7,584 nt of DNA from an uncultured Asticcacaulis sp. (lineage in GTDB: Bacteria; Pseudomonadota; Alphaproteobacteria; Caulobacterales; Caulobacteraceae): positions 1 through 7,584 of the forward strand of contig CAMLLA010000201.1 in the NCBI GenBank assembly GCA_946480525.1. The letters are read 5' to 3'. Of the stretch, positions 1 to 5,815 are shown in pieces (positions within the stretch are counted from its first letter, which is position 1; each line of letters opens with the position of its first letter). The notes beneath the pieces are model-generated. The model made no database searches. It saw nothing but the letters and a program-made list of their open reading frames with translations, and was not told where the DNA came from. The position numbers and the translations under genes are program-made.

Positions 1-56
1 TCCGGTTCGCCCTACATTCGCACATCCTGCCGTAAGAGGGCGATGTGAGAGCACCT

Positions 57-287
57 TCAAGCGGGACGTAAGATGACGCGGGCGCCCAGCAAGGACAGCT
101 TCATATGCAGATCCTTGGCCTGGTCTTCGGTCGCGCCGCGCTTGAGTTCCAGCACGACTGTACGATCAGGAGCGGGATCGTCGCCATCGCACGGCTGGAA
201 CTCGATGGCGATGCGATCGGAATGGATGTCTGAGGGGTCTTTGAGGGCAGGGGCAAAATTTCGGATGGGCACGTTTACACTACTCAC
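57..287 (-). CDS. Small hypothetical protein, 76 aa
   Basis: I do not recognise this protein. It reads from a GTG at 287-285 to a TGA at 59-57. The codons are strongly GC-ending from about residue 25 onward, as in the real genes of this window, which argues for a true gene. The product is soluble and acidic in the middle, with no signal peptide or membrane segment. It shows two probable beta strands (RIAIEFQP near residue 25 and RTVVLELKRG near 42), then a helix (about 51-67) and a final strand ending GARVILRP, suggesting a small alpha/beta fold. An in-frame TAA lies directly before the GTG, so translation cannot begin further upstream; no clear Shine-Dalgarno is visible, and a second GTG six codons... 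downstream at about 272 is a possible alternative start. It is divergent from the sigma gene and separated from it by 455 bases, so it is probably unrelated to the receptor system. Confidence 0.6.
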   Translation of the reverse strand: MSSVNVPIRNFAPALKDPSDIHSDRIAIEFQPCDGDDPAPDRTVVLELKRGATEDQAKDLHMKLSLLGARVILRPA

Positions 288-306
288 TTACGTTGTCATT
301 AAAACA

Positions 307-322
307 GAGCCTTTAAAGGCTC
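307..322. repeat. Perfect 16-bp palindrome
   Basis: GAGCCTTTAAAGGCTC reads the same on both strands, with eight-base arms and no spacer. It lies 19 bases upstream of the GTG start of the minus-strand small gene. That position suits an operator for that gene. It is not followed by a T run in either direction, so it is not an intrinsic terminator. Binding by a dimeric repressor is inferred only from the symmetry and position. Confidence 0.5.
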
Positions 323-334
323 GAACAGACTGGA

Positions 335-346
335 ACGTGGTCACGT
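335..346. repeat. Inverted repeat ACGTG-GT-CACGT
   Basis: Five-base arms flank a two-base centre. It lies about 13 bases from the palindrome at 307-322 and belongs to a row of three dyads. It may be a protein-binding site. It contains a TGGT half-site like those near the sigma promoter, but the match is too short to claim a common regulator. Confidence 0.35.
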
Positions 347-350
347 AAGA

Positions 351-363
351 AACCAATGTGGTT
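351..363. repeat. Inverted repeat AACCA-ATG-TGGTT
   Basis: Five-base arms are separated by three bases. The ACCA/TGGT arms are the same tetramers that recur in reversed order upstream of the sigma gene (669-703). This is the third dyad in the row that begins at 307. A regulatory role is possible but unproven. Confidence 0.35.
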
Positions 364-668
364 GTCGAACGCTCCCAAATTTGTACGAGGCTGTTCGCAC
401 AGAATTGGGAAGCTTATCCATTGCTTGCACTGCACGCCTTCGGAGCGATGTCTTCCCGATCTTATGGTAAGGCAAAAGTTCTCATTTTCACTGTTCATGG
501 TGCTCCAGGCATAATCAAAAATGAGAAACGGTGGTTGGGTCTTTTCACGATCCAACGTTTTTCGGCTTGCCCCCGGCGACCTTCGTTGTCTGTGATCCAT
601 CAGGCCTGAATGTTTAATCCTGGCCGGAATTACAGATTTTGGAACGGCAGGACCTGGGCCGTAGATCC

Positions 669-704
669 GGTCTTGTGACCAATACCATAAAGTGGTATGA
701 CCAA
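669..704. promoter_or_regulatory. Candidate operator: cluster of GGT/ACC half-sites
   Basis: Within 36 bases there are GGTC-TTGT-GACC (669-680), ATACCA-N5-TGGTAT (682-698) and TGGT-ATG-ACCA (693-703), all overlapping. The last has the TGGT-N3-ACCA shape typical of operators for the FadR subfamily of GntR regulators. From memory, UxuR/ExuR-type hexuronate regulators bind sites of the form TGGTATACCA. The cluster covers the presumed -35 region of the sigma promoter, so a bound protein could block or assist polymerase. Which protein binds is inference; no regulator gene lies in this window. Confidence 0.45.
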
Positions 705-720
705 AAATAAGTAATATAAT
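692..720 (+). promoter_or_regulatory. Probable housekeeping-type promoter of the sigma gene
   Basis: A perfect TATAAT stands at 715-720. Seventeen bases upstream, GTGGTA (692-697) would be a poor -35 element, matching the consensus at three of six positions. A start of transcription near 727 would leave a leader of only about 16 bases. The weak -35, overlapped by the half-site cluster, suggests regulation by a DNA-binding protein. TTGACA at 727-732 resembles a -35 element but is too close to the start codon to serve this gene. Confidence 0.5.
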
Positions 721-742
721 AAAAGATTGACAGGGGTTCGGC

Positions 743-1351
743 ATGCACCCGGCGGATGAGCGAGCCATTTGGCTTTCAACGAACATATTGCAGCATGAGC
801 CTGCATTGCGGGCCTGGCTTTACCGCAGGCGCGTCATCGGCATTGAAACCGACGACGTCATACAGGACACTTATGCCCGCCTGATCTCGGTCGAGTCGGT
901 GGACCAGATAAGAAATGCCCGCGCCTACCTGTTCCAGACCGCGCATTCCGTACTTGTCAGCTATGTGCGCCGGGCAAAAATCGTCGATCTGTATACGGTG
1001 AATGATATCGACAATCTGGCCGTGAACGGCGACGAAGCCACGCCCGAAGCCCACGCCATTGGCCGTGACGAACTGCGGCGTCTCGCGACGGCGGTCTCCA
1101 ATATGCCGCGCAAGGTGCAGGACGTTTTCGTCGCCCGGCGTATCCGGGGCATGTCGCAACGTGACGCGGCCCGCGAATTAGGCCTCTCTGAAAATACGAT
1201 TGAAAAATATATGTGCCGGAGCATTCTGTTGCTTGGCCGTCTATTTTTGTATGACGGAAATGACGAGGCTCATGCGTCTAATGCCGCAAGCAGCGACCGT
1301 TCCAAGAATGAAGCCCGACGTGACAAAAAGAGATTCCGCGCAAAAGATTGA
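743..1351 (+). CDS. FecI-like ECF RNA polymerase sigma factor
   Basis: This 202-residue protein is an extracytoplasmic-function sigma factor, which directs RNA polymerase to a small regulon. Region 2 spans about residues 18-80: DDVIQDTYARL (37-47) is the core-binding helix and NARAYLFQTAHS (58-69) with the YVRR end covers -10 recognition. Region 4 spans about 108-166: MPRKVQDVFVARR followed by the helix-turn-helix GMSQRDAARELGLSENTIEKYM (136-157) for -35 recognition. Regions 1 and 3 are absent, as expected for the class. The ATG at 743 follows AGGGG (732-736) at six bases. The last 35 residues form a charged, lysine- and arginine-rich tail beyond the usual family end, encoded partly where the gene overlaps the FecR gene. 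The partner gene identifies it as the FecI type: FecR controls it after a signal from the receptor. Family assignment is firm; the target promoters are unknown. Confidence 0.93.
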   Translation: MHPADERAIWLSTNILQHEPALRAWLYRRRVIGIETDDVIQDTYARLISVESVDQIRNARAYLFQTAHSVLVSYVRRAKIVDLYTVNDIDNLAVNGDEATPEAHAIGRDELRRLATAVSNMPRKVQDVFVARRIRGMSQRDAARELGLSENTIEKYMCRSILLLGRLFLYDGNDEAHASNAASSDRSKNEARRDKKRFRAKD

Positions 1352-2324
1352 AGACAAGGCTGCTCAATGGGCTGTCCGGGTCGAAGCGGGACCCCTGTCA
1401 TCTGAAGATGCGGCCGAGTTGAGTGCGTGGCTGGCGGCGGACACCCGCCATACCGGCGCATACGCGCGCGCCCGTGCGATCGGGCACTTCTCAAATCGCG
1501 CTGCCGCGCTTGGTCCTGATTTTAACGCCAGGACTTTCGGCCGTGAGAGAGCAGGATCGCGGGGTTTCCCGATACCTTCGCTGTCGCGGCGCCAGTTGCT
1601 GTGGGGCGGGGCCGCCACGGCAGCGAGCATTGGTGTGGCGGCTTTGGCTGTCCAGGGTGTTGCGCGTGGTCAAACCTATTCGTCCAATCTGGGCCAGATG
1701 CGTGTCGTATCGCTGGCCGACGGTTCGGTCGTCAATCTGAATACCAGCTCGCGGATACGCGTGCATTTTTCGCCGCAGCGGCGCGACGTCTGGCTTGAAC
1801 AGGGCGAGGCCCTGTTCGATGTTGCAAAGGACGCCGGCCGGCCATTCGTCGTTCGTGCGGGTGACGTGGACGTCAGGGCGATCGGCACCAGTTTCGTCGT
1901 CCAGAGGCTGAACGACAGGCCCGTGCAGGTGCTTGTCCGCGAAGGGGTCGTCCACGTCGATCACGGGAAAAAGGGCGGGGTGGTCAGCATGACCGCCAAT
2001 ATGCGTGCGGTTTCCCCCCGGGACGGTTCGGACGTCAGCGCTGCGCCGATCGCCGTCAGCCATATAACGACGCGCGACGTCGAACGGACAACGGCATGGC
2101 TGGAGGGGCGCATTGCGTTCGAAGGCGAAACCCTGCGTGAAGCGGCAAACGAGTTTTCGCGCTATAGCGACGTCGATATCGTGATCGACGATCCATCCAT
2201 CGCCAATGAGAAGATCACCGGTCTGTACCAGACCGTTAATCCTGTTGGTTTTGCCAGAAGCATGGCGGTTATTTTCGAACTGAAAACCGACATCAGCGAG
2301 AAGCAAATTCGTCTCTATCGATAA
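1308..2324 (+). CDS. FecR-like inner-membrane anti-sigma regulator
   Basis: From the chosen ATG at 1308 the protein has 338 residues, typical for the family. It relays a signal from the outer-membrane receptor to the sigma factor. The N-terminal cytoplasmic domain (about 14-57, AAQWAVRVEAG and LSAWLAADTRHTGAYARA) is the DUF4880-type sigma-binding part. One membrane helix lies at about 97-118. The periplasmic FecR domain follows (about 122-215, with LADGSVVNLNTSSRI and LEQGEALFDVAKD), and an STN-like C-terminal domain (about 264-335) should touch the receptor. SRRQLLWGG (93-101), just before the helix, is a twin-arginine motif. The gene overlaps the sigma gene by 44 bases, implying one transcript and coupled translation. 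The start is uncertain: in-frame ATGs at 1200, 1251, 1260, 1272 and 1281 extend it, and GAGG at 1265-1268 could serve 1281. I prefer 1308 because it leaves a normal-length N-terminus, although no Shine-Dalgarno precedes it. Confidence 0.9.
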   Translation: MKPDVTKRDSAQKIEDKAAQWAVRVEAGPLSSEDAAELSAWLAADTRHTGAYARARAIGHFSNRAAALGPDFNARTFGRERAGSRGFPIPSLSRRQLLWGGAATAASIGVAALAVQGVARGQTYSSNLGQMRVVSLADGSVVNLNTSSRIRVHFSPQRRDVWLEQGEALFDVAKDAGRPFVVRAGDVDVRAIGTSFVVQRLNDRPVQVLVREGVVHVDHGKKGGVVSMTANMRAVSPRDGSDVSAAPIAVSHITTRDVERTTAWLEGRIAFEGETLREAANEFSRYSDVDIVIDDPSIANEKITGLYQTVNPVGFARSMAVIFELKTDISEKQIRLYR

Positions 2325-2410
2325 AAAGCGGTCCCAGCCTATACGGAAACCGCGCAACCACGCGTCTTGCCCCCAAGAAGTCCGCACGGTCAAAAAAGCG
2401 GATGGCTCAT

Positions 2411-2417
2411 GGAGGGG
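2411..2417 (+). promoter_or_regulatory. Strong ribosome binding site of the receptor gene
   Basis: GGAGGGG lies four bases before the ATG at 2422. It is the best Shine-Dalgarno in the window and fixes the receptor start, which also begins directly with a signal peptide. The 97-base gap from the FecR stop holds no convincing terminator, so read-through from the sigma-FecR transcript is possible. Confidence 0.75.
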
Positions 2418-2421
2418 CACA

Positions 2422-5400
2422 ATGCACATTTCGCGAAAGACTCACCTGGCCGCTGGCGCTGCAACGGTCGCGTTGTTTGCAGCTGTCAGCGCGTTTGCAC
2501 AGGTCAAGAGCTTCAACATTCCCGAAGAGCCGGCAACAAAGGCCATTCCGGAATTCGCCGCCCAGGCTGGCATTCAGATCGGAGCGCCGGCAAGCCATCT
2601 GCAAGGCGTCCGGACCCGGGCCGTGCGTGGCGACCTGGATACGCGGGTAGCCCTCAAGCAGCTGCTGCAAGGGACGAACCTGGTCATCGCCGAAGATACG
2701 GGCTCGGTCATTTCGCTGCGCATGGCCGTTTCGGCGGACATGAAGGCGACGCCGGCCGCAGCGACGGCGGCGGCCGACCCTGTCACCTCCGCCGAGCCGG
2801 GGGCTGACGGAGAGGTCGTCGTCGTAAAGGGGATCCGCAAGGCGTACGCCGATGCCGTCAATGAGAAGAAGCGAGGTCTCGAAGTCAGTGACGGCATTTC
2901 CGCTGACGGCCTCGACAAGCTTCCCGACCTCAATCTTGGCGAAGCGCTTCAACGTCTTCCCGGCGTCCAGATCAGCCGCGCCGAAGAAGGGCGCGATGCC
3001 ACGCTCAGCATTCGCGGCCTGCCAGGTGAATATGCGCTGCCGACGATCAACGGCGTATTCTATGCGCAACCGCTTGTCCTCAGTTCCAATCCGTTTGGTG
3101 CGTATCCGTCGGACATTTTCAACGCAGCTCGCGTTGAGAAAACGCCGATGGCCGATGTTCAGTCGGGCGCCATCGCCGGCCGAGTCGATATGCAGATCGG
3201 CGGTGCTCTCGACGCCAAGGACGTGCGGAAATTCAAACTTTCCTACGAGTATAATGAACTCGGAGGGCTGGGCGCGCCTGGCGCCGCCCTGCGCTGGAAC
3301 CACCACTTTACGCCCGATCTGGCGGTCAGCGTAAACCTTGCCTACCAGACCCAGAATTTCCGCCGCGACCAGATACTGTTCACCAGCTACAATACGCTGA
3401 GCGCGACCAATACGCAGAACTTCGCGGCGCTGTATTCCGACTACTACGCGCCGAGCTGCGTGGGAACGACGCTGACCTACTGCACCGCGACGCCAACCGG
3501 CACCGCCGCGACCGCCTCCAGCGGCATCCTGTATCTGGCTGTGCCGCGACAGTACACGCGCATGAACAAAGGCCAGACACTGGCCTATTCGGCCGGGGTG
3601 GAGTATCGGGTCAACGACGACCTGAAGATCGGCCTGAACGGCTTCTATTCCAACAAAAACATGGATGGAACGCATCAGTACTACGCCATCGCCACCGCCA
3701 ATGGATCCGGCGTCACCATTGTTCCGCAGTCCGCTCCGGAAAAGCTCGCCGATGGCCGCTGGATCGTCCACGACGTCAAGGTCCTGAACCCGGACGTCTG
3801 GATGTCGACGCGTGAATACTTCACCCGGTCGCAGGCACAAGGCGTGTTCGCTACCGCGGACTTCACGCCCGGCAAGTGGAAGATCAACGCCATTGTTTCA
3901 CAAAGCAGTTCCGACGCCTTCTTCCTGGAACAGCAGTATGACTTCGAAACGTTGAATATAGCAGGGACCCCTCTGGGCGGCGCTGGTAATGGTATTGTCG
4001 GCCAATGGAACACGGGCGCGGGGTCTGTCGACGACTTTGTTTTCCATCTGACACCGCCGGCCGGTCAGTCCACTCTTGTCCATGCGCAGCCCGCAACCGG
4101 GTCGTGGAACTGGGGCGGCCCGTCCAATTCCAACAATTATTTGAACGGCACAACCGCCGCCAACAGCACCAATCAGTTGCGTTTCACGGGCTCGCCGAGC
4201 TGGGGGCAGCAGCACGTCTCGACCGCCAAGATCCACGCCGAATATCCGCTGTCCGAGATGTTCAGCCTGGCCGGCGGTATTGAGGATAGCCACATCCAGT
4301 ATGATTCCCAGGCCGTCCGGACCAGCGCCTATGGCATACAGGCGCAGAACCTGACGCAATCGATGATCAAGCCGTCACCCTTCATGGATGACTTCTTTGG
4401 TGGTGCGCTCGGCAGCAATGGTCTGTCGACCTGGACGATTTCGGATGAGTCTTATCTGGATGCGATTCAGCCCGTGGCCGTCTATCCAGGCGCCAGCCTC
4501 AGTCCCCTGGGCTACAATATTGTCTACGGCGACGGGCAGTACGCGCGTTTCAACTTCACCTACGGAACCGACACCAGCGCGGCTTTCCTTCAGGCCAGGT
4601 ATAAGACGCAGCTGTTCGGTATTCCCGTTCGCGGCAATGTCGGCTTACGCTATGAGGAGCTCGTTACAACCACCGACGCCCTGACCAGGGTGTCGACCGC
4701 CGGTGGGCCGCTGGGGGCGCCAAGCGATTTCAAGTACACGACCTTCGAGTCGAAGCACAACTACATGCTGCCGTCGGCCATCATCGTCGCCGACCTGACC
4801 GACAATCTCGTCCTGCGCCTGGCTGACTACAAGTCTTACGCGGCCCCGCTCATCCGCCAGAACACGCCGGTCAGCGTCGTGGGCACGCCGACGGTGGACG
4901 CCTCCGGTAATACGTCCGTCGGGGTCACCTACGGCAATCCGAATATCCATCCGTACCTGGCGGAATCCCAGGATATCTCTCTGGAATGGTACAATCGCCG
5001 CGGCAGCGTCATCTCGCTTGCCTATTATCAGAAGACGATTACCGGCTTCATCGCCTCGATCGTCGACAAGAGCCTGGTGTGCCCGGCCGATGCCAGCCAG
5101 TATGGCTTAGGAACCCTGACCTGGGACTCCGTCACTGCCACTTGCCAGTCCAGCCTGGCGGCGCCAGGTACGAAATTCTACGTCAACTTCTCCGGAAACA
5201 TGAACTACGAACAGCCCATCCGCGTGCGTGGCTATGAGTTCAACATCCAGCAGAACTTCGACTGGCTGCCGCACCCGTTCAACAATCTCGGCACGGTCTT
5301 CAACTATACCAATACGAAGACAGGCGGCACGATCAACGGCGCGGTGGTCACACTGAACAACGTATCGCCGCAGTCGGTGAACTGGGTCACCTATTACGAA

Positions 5401-5673
5401 ACGAAGAAGTGGGGTATCCGCACGACTTATAGCTGGCGCGCGACCTATTCGCCGAGCACCTTTTATCAGCCGGTGAACAACATCAAGGTGGTGGCGCGCG
5501 ACCAGTGGGACCTGTCGGCGACCTATAACCTGTCCGACCGCTTCAGCGTGCAGGTCTCCGGGTTCAACCTGACCAACCAGCAGGTCTACCGCTACACCAA
5601 CCAGCCTGAGCTGCCGGCCTATCACGACCTCGATGGGCGCACCTTTACCGTCGCCCTGAAGGGGACGTTTTAG
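2422..5673 (+). CDS. TonB-dependent receptor with STN signalling domain
   Basis: This 1083-residue outer-membrane transporter takes up a substrate using TonB energy and can signal to FecR. A signal peptide (1-26, cleavage after SAFA) is followed by an STN domain (about 28-101, SFNIPEEPATKAIPEFAAQAG and LKQLLQGTNLVI). After an Ala/Pro-rich linker (106-130) come a probable TonB box (EVVVVKGIR, 131-139), the plug (about 140-262, with KLPDLNLGEALQRLPGVQISR and LSIRGL) and a beta barrel to the C-terminal phenylalanine (KGTF). The plug signature and length fit the Xanthomonas/Caulobacter receptor subfamily, many of whose members serve carbohydrates. The STN domain marks it as the sensor paired with the upstream FecR. 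Cysteine pairs 346/354 and 887/908 probably brace surface loops. The downstream GH115 gene suggests that the ligand is a glucuronoxylan oligosaccharide. Class is certain; substrate is inferred, and iron chelates are not formally excluded. Confidence 0.95.
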   Translation: MHISRKTHLAAGAATVALFAAVSAFAQVKSFNIPEEPATKAIPEFAAQAGIQIGAPASHLQGVRTRAVRGDLDTRVALKQLLQGTNLVIAEDTGSVISLRMAVSADMKATPAAATAAADPVTSAEPGADGEVVVVKGIRKAYADAVNEKKRGLEVSDGISADGLDKLPDLNLGEALQRLPGVQISRAEEGRDATLSIRGLPGEYALPTINGVFYAQPLVLSSNPFGAYPSDIFNAARVEKTPMADVQSGAIAGRVDMQIGGALDAKDVRKFKLSYEYNELGGLGAPGAALRWNHHFTPDLAVSVNLAYQTQNFRRDQILFTSYNTLSATNTQNFAALYSDYYAPSCVGTTLTYCTATPTGTAATASSGILYLAVPRQYTRMNKGQTLAYSAGVEYRVNDDLKIGLNGFYSNKNMDGTHQYYAIATANGSGVTIVPQSAPEKLADGRWIVHDVKVLNPDVWMSTREYFTRSQAQGVFATADFTPGKWKINAIVSQSSSDAFFLEQQYDFETLNIAGTPLGGAGNGIVGQWNTGAGSVDDFVFHLTPPAGQSTLVHAQPATGSWNWGGPSNSNNYLNGTTAANSTNQLRFTGSPSWGQQHVSTAKIHAEYPLSEMFSLAGGIEDSHIQYDSQAVRTSAYGIQAQNLTQSMIKPSPFMDDFFGGALGSNGLSTWTISDESYLDAIQPVAVYPGASLSPLGYNIVYGDGQYARFNFTYGTDTSAAFLQARYKTQLFGIPVRGNVGLRYEELVTTTDALTRVSTAGGPLGAPSDFKYTTFESKHNYMLPSAIIVADLTDNLVLRLADYKSYAAPLIRQNTPVSVVGTPTVDASGNTSVGVTYGNPNIHPYLAESQDISLEWYNRRGSVISLAYYQKTITGFIASIVDKSLVCPADASQYGLGTLTWDSVTATCQSSLAAPGTKFYVNFSGNMNYEQPIRVRGYEFNIQQNFDWLPHPFNNLGTVFNYTNTKTGGTINGAVVTLNNVSPQSVNWVTYYETKKWGIRTTYSWRATYSPSTFYQPVNNIKVVARDQWDLSATYNLSDRFSVQVSGFNLTNQQVYRYTNQPELPAYHDLDGRTFTVALKGTF

Positions 5674-5677
5674 GAAC

Positions 5678-5696
5678 GGGACGTCCTCCCCGTCCC
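5678..5696 (+). other. Small hairpin just after the receptor stop
   Basis: GGGACG (5678-5683) pairs with CGTCCC (5691-5696) around a seven-base loop. It has no T run of its own. It begins five bases after the receptor stop and precedes the real terminator, so it may protect the 3' end of the receptor mRNA from exonucleases. That role is inferred. Confidence 0.4.
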
Positions 5697-5705
5697 AACT
5701 TATGG

Positions 5706-5741
5706 CGGCAAACGGGTCCCCGCTGTTTGCCGTCTTTTTTT
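5706..5741 (+). terminator. Rho-independent terminator after the receptor gene
   Basis: The arms CGGCAAAC (5706-5713) and GTTTGCCG (5725-5732) pair perfectly over eight bases around an 11-base loop that may close further. Seven consecutive T bases follow (5735-5741). This is a classic intrinsic terminator for plus-strand transcription. It should end or attenuate transcription from the sigma-FecR-receptor unit, so the GH115 gene probably needs its own promoter. Confidence 0.88.
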
Positions 5742-5804
5742 ATAACGCGACACAGCCAAGCGGCTTAAAGAACAGCCGTCAGTATGCGATATCGTCTTAC
5801 CTTT

Positions 5805-5809
5805 GGGAG
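5805..5809 (+). promoter_or_regulatory. Ribosome binding site of the GH115 gene
   Basis: GGGAG lies six bases before the ATG at 5816. It fixes the start of the alpha-glucuronidase gene, and the signal peptide that follows immediately agrees. Confidence 0.65.
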
Positions 5810-5815
5810 CATCCT

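Larger units (their letters stand above)
288..742. other. Long intergenic region without a convincing gene
   Basis: These 455 bases are AT-richer than the flanking genes and lie between two divergently read genes. Open frames exist on both strands, but their translations show no recognisable domain, have mixed codon use and lack ribosome binding sites. Three inverted repeats sit near the left end (307-363). The right end (669-736) carries a half-site cluster, a promoter and the ribosome binding site of the sigma gene. Between about 364 and 668 I see only short isolated palindromes such as CAGGCCTG at 601-608, and no tRNA or other RNA fold. It could be plain regulatory DNA or decayed sequence from an older gene. 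Confidence 0.6.

Noticed and set aside
9..47. Possible stem (CACATC/GATGTG and GCCCT/AGGGC) beyond the small minus-strand gene
   Set aside because: The stems are short with long loops, and there is no T run on the minus strand, so a terminator cannot be supported.
358..609. Open frame of 83 codons on the plus strand in the intergenic region
   Set aside because: It has no Shine-Dalgarno, non-biased codons and no familiar motif; it most likely arises by chance in AT-richer DNA.
727..732. Perfect TTGACA as a -35 element
   Set aside because: Only ten bases separate it from the sigma start codon, so no -10 element fits before the gene; its end forms part of the ribosome binding site.
313..786. 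Open frame of 157 codons on the minus strand
   Set aside because: It runs into the sigma gene and across its promoter, has no ribosome binding site, mixed codon use and no recognisable domain.
2328..2353. GCGGT/ACCGC hairpin after the FecR stop as a terminator
   Set aside because: The stem is short with a large loop and no T run follows.
1491..2429. Minus-strand frame of 312 codons opposite the FecR gene
   Set aside because: It is a shadow of the FecR coding strand with no recognisable motif.
2407..3840. Long minus-strand frame of 477 codons opposite the receptor gene
   Set aside because: It mirrors the GC-rich receptor codons, has no domain, and the opposite strand carries an unmistakable receptor.
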